NCBI RefSeq assembly: GCF_000960995.1
Contig: NZ_CP009435.1
Coordinates: forward strand, 806,001-870,000
Direction: 5' to 3'
Length of the DNA: 64,000 nt
Source: Burkholderia glumae LMG 2196 = ATCC 33617
GTDB taxonomy: Bacteria > Pseudomonadota > Gammaproteobacteria > Burkholderiales > Burkholderiaceae
Shown here: one piece after another, positions 42,004-50,942 of the stretch
Position numbering within the stretch: the stretch's first letter is position 1
How the letters are laid out: each line of letters starts with the position of its first letter
Position numbers and translations under genes: made by a program
The notes under the pieces: generated by a model
Told to the model about the DNA's origin: nothing
The model's input: the letters and a program-made list of their open reading frames with translations, nothing else
Database searches by the model: none

Positions 42004-43308
42004 TCAGACCACCGGGCCCGGCTCCTTCTCCCGGCGCAGCAGCGCATAGAGCAGGATCGCGCCGAACGTGGCGGTGCCGATCCCGCCGAGCGCGAAGCCG
42101 CCGAGCTTCAGCGAGAAGTCGCCGGCGCCGAGCACGAGCGTGACGGCGGCCACGATCAGGTTGCGGTTGTCGGAGAAATCGACGCGGTTGACCACCCAGA
42201 TCCGCGCGCCCGTCACCGCGATCAGCCCGAACACCACGATCGACACGCCGCCCAGCACCGGCCCCGGAATCGTGCGGATCAGCGCGCCGAACTTCGGCGA
42301 GAAGCCGAGCCCGACGGCGATCAGCGCGGCCACGCCGAACACCAGCGTCGAGTAGATGCGCGTGACGGCCATCACGCCGATGTTCTCGGCATAGGTGGTC
42401 ACGCCGGTGCCGCCGGCGCTGCCCGAGACGATGGTGGCGAGCGCGTCGCCGATGAACGCGCGGCCCACGTAGCGATCGAGGTTGTGGCCCGTCATCGCGC
42501 TCACCGCCTTGATGTGGCCGAGATTCTCGGCCACCAGGATCACCGCCACCGGCGCGAGCAGCAGCATCGCGTGCGGCTCGAACACCGGCGCCGTGAAGCC
42601 CGGGATGCCGAACCAGTGCGCGTTGGCCACGATCGAGAAGTCGATCGGCCGGCCGAGCCCGAGCCCGTTGGTGAGCACCGCGTAGATCGCATAGGCGATC
42701 AGCAGCCCCACCAGGATCAGCAGGCGCTGCACGGTGCCGCGCGCGAACACCGCCACCGCGCCCACGCAGAGCACCGTCACCAGCGCCATCACGCTGTCGA
42801 AGGTGCTGCCGCTCACGCCCTTCACGGCGATCGGCGCGAGGTTCAGGCCGATCACGGCGACGATCGCGCCGGTCACCACCGGCGGCATCAGCGTCTCGAT
42901 CCAGCGCGTGCCGACCGCCGACACGATCGCGCCGATCACGGCGTACACCACCCCGCAGGCGATGATGCCGCCGAGCGCCACCGGAATGTTCGGGTTCGCG
43001 CCGCTGCCGCCGTAGCCCGTCACGGCCACCACCAGGCCGATGAACGCGAAGCTCGAGCCGAGATAGCTCGGCACGCGCCCGCCCACCAGCACGAAGAACA
43101 GCAGCGTGCCGATGCCCGACATGAAGATGCAGAGGTTGGGATCGAAGCCCATCAGCAGCGGCGCGAGCACGGTGGAGCCGAACATCGCCACCACGTGCTG
43201 CACGCCCATCGCCACCATCTGCGGCCACGGCAGCCGTTCGTCGGGGGCGACCACGCGGGTGGCGCCGCGCGCGGCAAGGCGCCAGCGCGGGAAGTGGGAA
43301 TCGGCCAT
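42004..43308 (-). CDS. NCS2 uracil/xanthine permease
   Basis: A 434-residue nucleobase:cation symporter with about fourteen membrane segments. MGVQHVVAMFGSTVLAPLLMGFDPN at the N-terminus and VAENLGHIKAVSAMTG with the substrate-binding Glu near residue 270 are typical of UraA-like uracil permeases; GTGVTTYAENIGVMAVTRIYS is the NCS2 signature. GGAGAG precedes the ATG. Standalone gene. Uracil is the likely substrate; xanthine cannot be ruled out. Confidence 0.93.
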   Translation of the reverse strand: MADSHFPRWRLAARGATRVVAPDERLPWPQMVAMGVQHVVAMFGSTVLAPLLMGFDPNLCIFMSGIGTLLFFVLVGGRVPSYLGSSFAFIGLVVAVTGYGGSGANPNIPVALGGIIACGVVYAVIGAIVSAVGTRWIETLMPPVVTGAIVAVIGLNLAPIAVKGVSGSTFDSVMALVTVLCVGAVAVFARGTVQRLLILVGLLIAYAIYAVLTNGLGLGRPIDFSIVANAHWFGIPGFTAPVFEPHAMLLLAPVAVILVAENLGHIKAVSAMTGHNLDRYVGRAFIGDALATIVSGSAGGTGVTTYAENIGVMAVTRIYSTLVFGVAALIAVGLGFSPKFGALIRTIPGPVLGGVSIVVFGLIAVTGARIWVVNRVDFSDNRNLIVAAVTLVLGAGDFSLKLGGFALGGIGTATFGAILLYALLRREKEPGPVV

Positions 43309-43634
43309 CGCGGGCTCTCCGGGTTGTCGTGGTGGGTGGCGGGACGAATGACGCAGCGGCGGCCGATGCCGGCGCGCCGGCTGCGAATCAGGCGCGAGTG
43401 TACGAAGCCCCGAGGCGGCTGACAAGCCGCAGCGGCCCGCATGCGCCGGCGCGGCTCGGCCGGACCGGACGGCGGGCGGCAAAAGCGCGTGCGGGGAAGC
43501 GGACAAACGGCGCGGCGATCCGGCGATCCGGCCGGAAGCGGGGCGCGGCGGCCGGCAGCGGGCCGGGGCGCAGCAAGGCGCGGGGCCGGCGCGGGCGGCG
43601 AGGGGAGCGGCGAGCGGCGCCGCAGACGAGCGAG
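43309..43634. other. Long GC-rich gap between permease and flgL
   Basis: No credible gene: open frames here have no ribosome sites and no recognisable protein features. It should contain the promoter of the NCS2 permease, which I could not place. Confidence 0.5.
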
Positions 43635-43667
43635 GCGGCGCGGGGCGGGACGTCCGCCCCGCGCCGC
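43635..43667 (-). terminator. Hairpin after flgL
   Basis: A perfect 14-bp GC stem with a 5-base loop (43635-43648 and 43654-43667), 22 bases downstream of the flgL stop. No T-run follows on the minus strand. Likely end of the flgKL transcript. Confidence 0.6.
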
Positions 43668-43689
43668 GTTCACGCCCGGCGGTGCCGGA

Positions 43690-44919
43690 TCAGTTCAGAT
43701 ACTGGAACAGCGACAGGCCCTGCACCTTCGAGAATGCCTGCTGCGCCGCGGTCAGCGAATTCTGCACCTGCAGCAGCTGCGTGATCGCGGCCGGCATGTT
43801 GGCCTGCGTCAGGTCGGTCAGGCTGTTGGTGATCTGCAGCGAGTTGGTGCTGGTGATGGTCTGCATCGACTTCACCTCCTGCTCGCGGCCGCCCACCGAG
43901 GCCTGCACCGTGGTGACGTTGGCCACCGCGTTCTGCATCTTGGTCAGCGCGGTGCTCAGCGCGTTGTTGAGCGTGGCGCCGGCCGCCGCGCCGCTGCCCA
44001 CCGGCTGCTTGAGCGCCGCGATCGCGGCATCGAGCGCGCCGATCATGTCGCCGCCCGCCTGGGTGGCCGGCGTCAGCGTGAAGCTGTCGCCCGGCGCCGG
44101 GTTGCCCGAGATGATCATGCTCTGGCTGCCGATGCTGATCGCGCTGCCCGCCGTGTAGGTCTGCGCGGTGCCGACCGTGGGCGGCGTGGTCGCATTGTCG
44201 GTGACCGTGTAGGTGGGCGCGCCGGTGGTGCCGCCGAACGTGACCGTGAACGCGTGGTTGTTGGTCGGGTCGCCGGGGGTGCCGCCGGTGATCACGCCGA
44301 TCGTGCCGGTGCCGGTGTTGCTCGGGTTGCTGGCCGGCACCGAGAGGCTGCCGAGCGCGGGCACCGAGGTGAACACGCGCGCGCCGCTGTCGCCGATCGC
44401 CACGCTGACCGAATCGGAGAGCTGCACCGTGCGCTGGCCGGTGTCGCCCGAGAACATCACGCCGCCCGAGGGCGAGTTCGTGAACGGCTGGTTGCCGCTC
44501 TGCAGGCCCGCGAACAGGTAGTTGCCGGTGCCGTCGGTGGTGTTGGCGAGCTGCAGCAGCGTGTCGCGCTGGCCTTGCAGCTGGGCGGCGAGCGCCGAGC
44601 GGTCGCTGTCCGACAGCGTGCCGTTGATGGCGCCCGACAGCGACGGGATCACCGCGTTCAGCACGTTCGTCACGCTGCTCAGCGTCTTGTCCTCGAGCTG
44701 CAGCGAGGACAGCGCCGACGACTGGTTCGACGAGTACTGCGCGAGCGTGGCCGAGGAGGCCGAGAGCTGCACCGCCTGGGCCGCGCCGAGCGGATCGTCG
44801 GCGGCCGTGAGCAGCGTGTTGCCGCTCGCGACCTGCTGATAGAGCTCCGAGAGCTGCGACTGCTGATTGTTCATCAGCTCGATGTTCTGGGTATAGAACT
44901 GCGAGGTCGAGATGCGCAT
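43690..44919 (-). CDS. flgL: Flagellar hook-filament junction protein FlgL (HAP3)
   Basis: A 409-residue FlgL joining hook and filament with FlgK. N-terminal MRISTSQFYTQNIELMNNQQSQLSELYQQVASG and C-terminal QITNSLTDLTQANMPAAITQLLQVQNSLTAAQQAFSKV-type coiled-coil regions (landmarks TDLTQANMPAAITQL and LSLFQYLN) are the conserved flagellin-like D0/D1 parts; the middle (about 150-300) is Gly/Thr-rich and variable. Secreted by the flagellar export apparatus, no Sec signal. Cotranscribed with flgK, 17 bases apart. Confidence 0.95.
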   Translation of the reverse strand: MRISTSQFYTQNIELMNNQQSQLSELYQQVASGNTLLTAADDPLGAAQAVQLSASSATLAQYSSNQSSALSSLQLEDKTLSSVTNVLNAVIPSLSGAINGTLSDSDRSALAAQLQGQRDTLLQLANTTDGTGNYLFAGLQSGNQPFTNSPSGGVMFSGDTGQRTVQLSDSVSVAIGDSGARVFTSVPALGSLSVPASNPSNTGTGTIGVITGGTPGDPTNNHAFTVTFGGTTGAPTYTVTDNATTPPTVGTAQTYTAGSAISIGSQSMIISGNPAPGDSFTLTPATQAGGDMIGALDAAIAALKQPVGSGAAAGATLNNALSTALTKMQNAVANVTTVQASVGGREQEVKSMQTITSTNSLQITNSLTDLTQANMPAAITQLLQVQNSLTAAQQAFSKVQGLSLFQYLN

Positions 44920-44936
44920 GATGATCGATTCCGTCG

Positions 44937-46931
44937 TCAGTTGAAGATGCCGAGCAGCGTGCTGAACAGCGTCGAGGCGGTCTGGATCACCTTCGCGTTC
45001 GCCTGGTACATCTGCTGGTACTGCATCAGGTTTACTGCTTCCTCGTCCTGGTTCACGCCCGACACCGACTGCTGCTGCTGCGTGATCTGGCTGACGAGGG
45101 CGGTCTGGGCGGTGCTCGCCGCGCTGAGCTGCGCGGCGGTGTTGCCGACGCCGTTCACGTAGGAGCCGTAGGCGGTGGTCAGCGTCGAGGTGCCGCCGTC
45201 GAAGACCTTCGAACGGACGAGGTTCGACAGGGCCTGCGCGTTGCGGCCGTCGTTGCTCGCGCCGCCCCGGGCGATCGTGAAGGTGTCGCCGTCGACGGGG
45301 CTGCCGGTGATCTGCATCGACACGTTGTTCATCACGCCCGAGGGCGGCGGCTGGACCGTGCTGGTGATCGTCAGCGAGGCGCCCGCGGTCGAGTCGTAGG
45401 GCACCTGGGTGGTGCTGCCCGTGATCGGGTACGAGCTCGGCGGCGTGGTGTTGACGGTCACCGTGGTGCCGGCCGGGAAGCCCGTCAGCGACTTCGAGGC
45501 GGCGTTGTAGGTCAGCGTCGTGGTGGTCGACGGCATCTGGTAGCCGGCCGTGACCGTGCCCGGCGTGATGGCGGCCGAGCCGGCGTTGCTGGTGCCGACC
45601 GTGGCCAGCACCGGCGAGGCGGCCGCGATCGTCGAGGGCGTGCCGACCGAGGCGAAGCCGTTGAGCGCGCTGCGGGTGGGCTCGAGCGTGAACGAATCGC
45701 CCGCCTTCAGCTTGGTGGCGTCGTCGACCGACAGCTTGAGGCCGCCCAGGGTGGCCGGCAGCGAGGTGGCCGTGCCGATCACGCCGCCCGAGTAGCGGTC
45801 CTTCAGCGTGTAGCTGGTGCCGTCGTAGGACAGCGTGTAGTCGCTCGTCGGCGGCTGCTGGCCGTTGGCGAAGCTCGCCGTGATGGTGGCGTCGCCGGTG
45901 TTGTTGGTGTTGGCGATGGTCTGCGGGGTGGCCACGCTGAACAGGTCGCCGCCCACGTTGCCGTTCGCGTCGATGCCGAGCGCGTTCTGCGCGTTCACCT
46001 GCGAGGCGAAGCTGACCGCGATCGCGCCGAGCTTCGCCTCGGCCGGATCGAGCGTCTGGCTGCGGAACTGAATCAGGCCGCCGATCGTGCCGCCGGTGAT
46101 GTTGCTGCCGGTCAGCACCTGCATCTGGCCGGCCGCGCCCGAGCCGGCCGCGGTGTTCTGCAGGCCGAGGGTCAGCTCGCTCGGGTCCGACGGCGAGGGC
46201 ACCGCCGACATCGTGTAGCTGGTGTTGCCCACCACCAGCGGCTGGCCGTTGGCCATCTGCACGTTGTAGTTGCCGTTGCTCTGCACCACCTGCACGCCGA
46301 CGACGGTCTGCAGCGTCGCCAGCGCATGGTCGCGCTGGTCGAGCAGCTGGTTCGGCGGCTGGCCGCCCTGGCTCGCCACCGTGATCTGCTGGTTCAGCTG
46401 GGCGATCTGCGTGGTCAGCGAGTTGACTTGCGTGACCGAGCTCTGCAGCTGCGTGTTGACGCTCTGGCGCAGCGCGTCGAATTCCGAGCCGGCCGAGGTC
46501 AGCTGGTTGGCGAGCGTCGCGGCGTTGCTGATCGCGGTCGCGCGCGAGGCCGCGCTCGACGCGCTGGCGCTCACGTTCTGCAGGCCGCTGAAGTAGCTCG
46601 AGATCGCCGAGGCGATGCCGCCCGTCGGGCTGCCGATGTAGTTGTTCAGCGTCGCGACCATCTGCGAATAGGTGCTCAGCGAGCTGCTGGCGGCCTGCGC
46701 CGTGTTGAGCTGGTCGGACAGGTACTGGCTGTACTGGCGCTGCACCGTGACGGTGGTGACGCCGGACGGCAGGAAGCCGTTCGGGGTGTATTGGCCATCG
46801 GATTCGGCATACACCACGCGCTCGACCGAGTAACCGGGCGTGGCCTGATTGCTGATGTTCTGGCCGGTCGTGTTGATGCCCCACTGCGCAGCGTTCAGGC
46901 CGCTGAGTCCGAGGTTCAGAAGGTTGCTCAT
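44937..46931 (-). CDS. flgK: Flagellar hook-associated protein FlgK (HAP1)
   Basis: A 664-residue FlgK. The N-terminus SNLLNLGLSGLNAAQWGINTTGQNISNQATPGYSVE and C-terminus SGVNQDEEAVNLMQYQQMYQANAKVIQTASTLF are the conserved terminal domains (landmarks TGQNISNQATPGYSVER and NLMQYQQMYQANAKV); a long variable Ser/Thr/Gly-rich middle makes it slightly longer than the enteric protein (about 550). Preceded by a sigma-28-type promoter and followed by flgL. Confidence 0.96.
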   Translation of the reverse strand: MSNLLNLGLSGLNAAQWGINTTGQNISNQATPGYSVERVVYAESDGQYTPNGFLPSGVTTVTVQRQYSQYLSDQLNTAQAASSSLSTYSQMVATLNNYIGSPTGGIASAISSYFSGLQNVSASASSAASRATAISNAATLANQLTSAGSEFDALRQSVNTQLQSSVTQVNSLTTQIAQLNQQITVASQGGQPPNQLLDQRDHALATLQTVVGVQVVQSNGNYNVQMANGQPLVVGNTSYTMSAVPSPSDPSELTLGLQNTAAGSGAAGQMQVLTGSNITGGTIGGLIQFRSQTLDPAEAKLGAIAVSFASQVNAQNALGIDANGNVGGDLFSVATPQTIANTNNTGDATITASFANGQQPPTSDYTLSYDGTSYTLKDRYSGGVIGTATSLPATLGGLKLSVDDATKLKAGDSFTLEPTRSALNGFASVGTPSTIAAASPVLATVGTSNAGSAAITPGTVTAGYQMPSTTTTLTYNAASKSLTGFPAGTTVTVNTTPPSSYPITGSTTQVPYDSTAGASLTITSTVQPPPSGVMNNVSMQITGSPVDGDTFTIARGGASNDGRNAQALSNLVRSKVFDGGTSTLTTAYGSYVNGVGNTAAQLSAASTAQTALVSQITQQQQSVSGVNQDEEAVNLMQYQQMYQANAKVIQTASTLFSTLLGIFN

Positions 46932-46974
46932 GGGATGCCGGCCGCGAACGGCCTCCGGGAAAGGGACACCCGGT

Positions 46975-47001
46975 ATAACGGCGGCGTCCGGTGGAAATTG
47001 A
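46975..47001 (-). promoter_or_regulatory. Sigma-28 (FliA) promoter of flgKL
   Basis: Minus strand: TCAATTTC (47001-46994), 11 bases, GCCGTTAT (46982-46975), against the consensus TAAAGTTT-N11-GCCGATAA. The -10 is identical to that of the flgM promoter. Ends 43 bases before the flgK ATG. Confidence 0.65.
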
Positions 47002-47056
47002 GGCCGCGCGCGGCAAAAATCGCGGCGGCCGACCGGCGCACCAGACGCTTGCGCGA

Positions 47057-47809
47057 CTACGCGCGCGCGAGCTGGCGACGCTTGACTTCGAGCTGCGTGA
47101 TGAGACGTTGCAAGGTGTTTTCGGCGGCGCCGGGCAGCGACACGAAGCGGAACCCGAGGTAGTAGCGGCGCGCGCCGCTCGGCGTCTCGAGGCTGCGCTG
47201 CGAGACCAGTTCCAGGTCGAGCGCGAGCTTGCCGTGGCCGGTCAGGTTCAGTTCGACCTCTTCCAGCGTGAGGCCCGGTTCGAGCGCCGCGGCGCGTTCG
47301 TCGCCGGTGCGCAGCCCGATGCCGCCCAGCGAGAGATTGTCGATCTCGAACGTGAAGCTCTCGCCCTCGGGCAGCGTGCCGCGCGCGAGATAGGGCTCGA
47401 GCACCGGCGCATCGACGCGGAAATACTCGCGGCGCTGCACGAAATAGAGCACGTCGGGGAACTTGGCGCGGAACGCGGGCCGGCCCTCGAAATCGGTGGC
47501 CACCGGCGTCTCGATCGTGAACTCGACGCGCACCCCGTCGGGCATCCCCTCGAAGACCCCGTAGGGCGCGGCCAGCAGGCTGGCGTTCTGCCCTTCCACG
47601 GCGCCCCAGTCGAACACGAAGGTGCCGGCGCCCACGTCGACCTCGAGCACGCGCGTCACGAGCTGTCCGCCCGAATAACGCACCGTCAGGAAATCGCCCC
47701 GGTTGACGAGATTGCGCAACTGCACGCCGATTTCGAGCGGGTTGCGACGGCCGTAATCAGGGAGCGAACCGTCATCCCCAGACGCTTCGATCAGTGCTTC
47801 GTTATTCAT
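47057..47809 (-). CDS. ycgR: Flagellar brake protein YcgR (PilZ domain)
   Basis: A 250-residue YcgR: N-terminal YcgR domain (residues about 15-120) and C-terminal PilZ domain with QRREYFRVDAP (RxxxR) near 130 and DNLSLGGIGL (D-x-S-x-x-G) near 160, both complete, so it should bind c-di-GMP and slow the motor. Encoded between flgJ and flgK in the flagellar direction. Upstream (47810-48064) there is an AT-richer stretch with a 12-base palindrome CATTTCGAAATG at 47978-47989 and a related GATCGAAATGATC at 47944-47956, of unknown role. Confidence 0.9.
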   Translation of the reverse strand: MNNEALIEASGDDGSLPDYGRRNPLEIGVQLRNLVNRGDFLTVRYSGGQLVTRVLEVDVGAGTFVFDWGAVEGQNASLLAAPYGVFEGMPDGVRVEFTIETPVATDFEGRPAFRAKFPDVLYFVQRREYFRVDAPVLEPYLARGTLPEGESFTFEIDNLSLGGIGLRTGDERAAALEPGLTLEEVELNLTGHGKLALDLELVSQRSLETPSGARRYYLGFRFVSLPGAAENTLQRLITQLEVKRRQLARA

Positions 47810-48010
47810 GGCTTGCCGGTTAGGTCTGCTTGCCGCCCGGTTGCTCCGGGCTCTGATGGCCTGCCTGTGGGACGCGGCCGCTGGTCTCTCGACGCCCCGT
47901 CGCCGCGCCCAAGGGCGCGCCGTTGCGTCAAGCGCAGAGTGTAGATCGAAATGATCCGAATATCTCCAGATAAACATCATTTCGAAATGCCGGATACCTG
48001 AAAATGGGTA

Positions 48011-48036
48011 AAAAACGACACCGCCCGCCCCGTCGA
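48011..48036 (-). terminator. Weak terminator candidate after flgJ
   Basis: On the minus strand a short CGAC/GTCG stem with a 12-base loop is followed by TTTTTT (complement of 48011-48016), about 30 bases past the flgJ stop. Stem is short, so low confidence. Confidence 0.3.
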
Positions 48037-48064
48037 CCGATCGCGCGCCGCCGCGCCGCCGGCC

Positions 48065-49054
48065 TCAGACGATCTGGCGCAGGATCGAGATCAGTTTCTT
48101 CGCGTAGTGCGGGTCGGTCGCGTAACCGGCGCGCTGCATGCCGTTGGCGAAGCTTTCCGGGGTGGTCGAGCCGGTCACCACGTTCGCGTAGCGCGGGTTG
48201 TTCTTGAGCATGGTGGCGTAGTCGGTCATCGCGTGCTGGTAGGAATCGTAGGCGCGGAACTGCGCCACCACGCGGCGCGGCTGGCCGCCGACGTACTCGG
48301 TCGTGACGGCCGACACGGTGCGCCCGGTCCAGTTCTTGGTCGCCTTGATGCCGAACACGTTGTAGCTGGTGCTGCCGTCGCGGCCGCGGATCTCGCGCTT
48401 GCCCCAGCCCGATTCGAGCGCCGCCTGGCCGACGATGAAGCGCGCCGGGATGCCGGTGGCCGCGCTGGCCGCCTGCGCCGCGCCCGCCAGCTTGTCGACG
48501 AAGCCGTCCTGGTCGGGCGAGGTGCCGTTGCCCTTGACGGGCGGCGTCAGCGCGCTCGAGGCCGTGTAGCCGGCAACGCCGCTGAGCCGGTTGTTGCCGC
48601 GCGCGTTGGCGAGCGCCTGGGCCAGCGCGCCGGCCGCGGCGAGGCCGCCCTCGTTGCCGGCGGTGCCGCCGAGTGCGCCCAGCGCCCCCGCCGGGCCGCC
48701 GGCGGCGGCCGCGCCGGCCGCCGGATTCATGTTGCGCATCAGCTGCTTCATCAGCGCGTCGGCCACGCCGATGCCGCGCGAGGCCATCTGCTGCGAGAGC
48801 TGCTGGTCGAGCATCGAGGTGTAGAGCTTCGAGGTGTTCGAGTCGAACACGCCGTCCTGCGGCGTCGCATCGCGCATGCTCTTGAGCATCATCTGCGAGA
48901 ACATCGCGTCGAACTGCGTGGCGACCTGCTTCATGCCGGCGCCGGGCGAGGCGTCGGCCTGCCGGCGCAGCTGGTCGAAGCCCTGCACGTCGAGCGCGAA
49001 GCGCTGGGTAAGGTCGGTGCCGGCGGCGAGGTCGGCATTCGGAAGATTGGCCAT
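48065..49054 (-). CDS. flgJ: FlgJ, rod scaffold and peptidoglycan hydrolase
   Basis: A 329-residue dual-domain FlgJ. Residues 1-115 are the rod-binding scaffold (VATQFDAMFSQMMLKSMRDATP, TSMLDQQLSQQMASRGIGVADAL); an Ala/Gly linker follows; residues about 170-325 are the GH73-type muramidase/glucosaminidase with catalytic Glu in QAALESGWGKRE and YNVFGIKATKNWTGRTV. Opens the peptidoglycan for the flagellar rod. Start overlaps the flgI stop (TGATG). Confidence 0.95.
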   Translation of the reverse strand: MANLPNADLAAGTDLTQRFALDVQGFDQLRRQADASPGAGMKQVATQFDAMFSQMMLKSMRDATPQDGVFDSNTSKLYTSMLDQQLSQQMASRGIGVADALMKQLMRNMNPAAGAAAAGGPAGALGALGGTAGNEGGLAAAGALAQALANARGNNRLSGVAGYTASSALTPPVKGNGTSPDQDGFVDKLAGAAQAASAATGIPARFIVGQAALESGWGKREIRGRDGSTSYNVFGIKATKNWTGRTVSAVTTEYVGGQPRRVVAQFRAYDSYQHAMTDYATMLKNNPRYANVVTGSTTPESFANGMQRAGYATDPHYAKKLISILRQIV

Positions 49055-50241
49055 CAGATGATCTCCAGGTCGGCCCGCAGCGCTCCAGCGGCTTTCATCG
49101 CCTGCAGGATCGACATCAGGTCGGCCGGTGTGGCGCCGAGAGAATTCAGCGCCTTGACGACATCGGCGAGGTTCGCGCCGGCGTTGACGTAGCGCAGCGC
49201 GCCGTTGTCTTGCTTGAGCTGGATTTGCGACTGCTGCGCAACCACGGTCTGCCCGTTCGAGAACGCGCCGGGCTGCGAAACCACGGGCTGCGTGTTGACG
49301 ACGACGGACAGGTTGCCGTGCGCGACCGCGCAGTTCTGCAGCGTCACCATCTGGTTCATCACGATCGAACCGGTGCGCGCATTGAGGATCACCTTGGCCG
49401 CGGCGCGCTCCGGATTGACGTCGAGATTCTGCAGCCGCGCCATGAACGCGACCTGCTGGGCCGGATCGGACGGCGCGGTCAGCTGGATGGTGCGGCCGTC
49501 CAGCGCGGTGGCGATGCCCGGCCCGAGGTTCGAGTTCACGGCGGTGACGATGCGCTCGGCGGTGCCGTAATCCATGTCGTTGAGCTGCAGCAGCAGCACG
49601 CCGTTCATCTGCGCGAGCGCGTTCGGCACCGAGCGCTCGACGATCGCGCCGCCGGTGATGCGCCCGGCCGCGAGCTGGTTGACCTGCACGCGGCTGCCGT
49701 TGGCGCTCGCGCCGGCGCCGCCCACCGCCATGTTGCCCTGCGCGAGCGCGTAGACCTGGCCGTCGGCGCCCTTCAACGGCGTGAGCAGCAGCGTGCCGCC
49801 GCGCAGGCTCTTGGCGTTGCCGAGCGACGAGACGGTCACGTCGATCGCCTCGCCGGGGCGCGCGAAGGGCGGCAGCGTGGCGGTCACCATCACGGCCGCG
49901 ACGTTCTTCAGCTGCAGGTTCGACAGCGAGGCAGTGCCGCCCGTCGAGGTGCCGTTGTTGATCGAGATGCCGAGGTTCGCCAGCATGTTCGCCAGCGTCT
50001 GGGTCGTAAACGGCGTCTGGGTGGTCTGGTCGCCGGTGCCGTCGAGGCCCACCACCAGGCCATAGCCGATCAGCGGGTTGTCGCGCACGCCCTGGATCTG
50101 CGCGAGATCCTTGAGGCGTTCGGCGCGCGCGCTCGCGGCCGGCAGCGCGCAGCCGAGCGCGAACGCCAGGCCGACGGCCAGCGCGGCGCGCAGGCCGCGC
50201 AGCAGGCGCGGCAGACGGCGGGAGGAAAGGAAGTCGATCAT
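49054..50241 (-). CDS. flgI: Flagellar P-ring protein FlgI
   Basis: A 395-residue P-ring protein of the periplasmic bushing. Signal peptide (LRAALAVGLAFALGCALPAASARA), then ERLKDLAQIQGVRDNPLIGYGLVVGLDGTGDQT, VMVTATLPPFARPGE and ALNSLGATPADLMSILQAMKAAGAL, all diagnostic. ATG 50241 is used; a GTG at 50250 overlapping the flgH stop is an alternative start. Cotranscribed with flgH and flgJ. Confidence 0.95.
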   Translation of the reverse strand: MIDFLSSRRLPRLLRGLRAALAVGLAFALGCALPAASARAERLKDLAQIQGVRDNPLIGYGLVVGLDGTGDQTTQTPFTTQTLANMLANLGISINNGTSTGGTASLSNLQLKNVAAVMVTATLPPFARPGEAIDVTVSSLGNAKSLRGGTLLLTPLKGADGQVYALAQGNMAVGGAGASANGSRVQVNQLAAGRITGGAIVERSVPNALAQMNGVLLLQLNDMDYGTAERIVTAVNSNLGPGIATALDGRTIQLTAPSDPAQQVAFMARLQNLDVNPERAAAKVILNARTGSIVMNQMVTLQNCAVAHGNLSVVVNTQPVVSQPGAFSNGQTVVAQQSQIQLKQDNGALRYVNAGANLADVVKALNSLGATPADLMSILQAMKAAGALRADLEII

Positions 50242-50246
50242 GCGGC

Positions 50247-50921
50247 TCACCACGGCGCGACGTTGAGGAAGAAACGCTGCAGCCAGCCCATCGTCTCGGT
50301 TTCGTTGATGTAGCCCTTCGACGAGTATTCGATGCGCGCGTCGGCCACCTGGGTCGAATACACCGAATTCGCGCCCGAGATGGTGTTCGGATTGACCACC
50401 CCCGAGAAGCGCACGAACTCGTTGCCCTGGTTGATCAGCATCTGCTTCTCGCCGCTCACCACCAGGTTGCCGTTGGGCAGCACGTTGGTGACGGTCACCG
50501 TGATGGTGCCGGTAAACGTGTTGGCCGCGCTCGCGCCGCCGGTGGCGGTGAACTTGTTGTCGCCGCTCGCGCTCAGTTTCGCCTTGCCGAACAGGCCGCC
50601 GAGGAAGCCGGCGGTCGGCACCTTGAAGTCGGTCGCGGAGCCGCGATTCGCGTTCGCGCCCGACGACTTGGTGGCGTTGACGTTCTCCGCGATCATGATC
50701 GTCAGGATGTCGCCGATGTTGCGCGGCCGCTGATCCTCGAAGAGCGGCCGGCCCGCGTAGCCGGGGTTGTAGATCGAGCCGGGCGCCTGCATCGACGGCG
50801 GCACCGGCGGCACGGCCGTCATCGGCTGTTGCGTGATCGGCTGACGCGGTATCTGCGCGCAGCCGGCGAGGGCGGCCGCGGCAGCCAGCACCGCGAATCG
50901 GGAAAGGCGAACCTGCTTCAT
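50247..50921 (-). CDS. flgH: Flagellar L-ring lipoprotein FlgH
   Basis: A 224-residue L-ring protein in the outer membrane. Lipobox LAGC (Cys near 21), then GSIYNPGYAGRPLFEDQRPRNIGDILTIMI-type conserved region and C-terminal VADARIEYSSKGYINETETMGWLQRFFLNVAPW (landmarks RPRNIGDILT and GYINETETMGWLQRFF). Lies between flgG and flgI. Confidence 0.96.
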   Translation of the reverse strand: MKQVRLSRFAVLAAAAALAGCAQIPRQPITQQPMTAVPPVPPSMQAPGSIYNPGYAGRPLFEDQRPRNIGDILTIMIAENVNATKSSGANANRGSATDFKVPTAGFLGGLFGKAKLSASGDNKFTATGGASAANTFTGTITVTVTNVLPNGNLVVSGEKQMLINQGNEFVRFSGVVNPNTISGANSVYSTQVADARIEYSSKGYINETETMGWLQRFFLNVAPW

Positions 50922-50942
50922 GACGTTGTGCCGATCGGTCCG

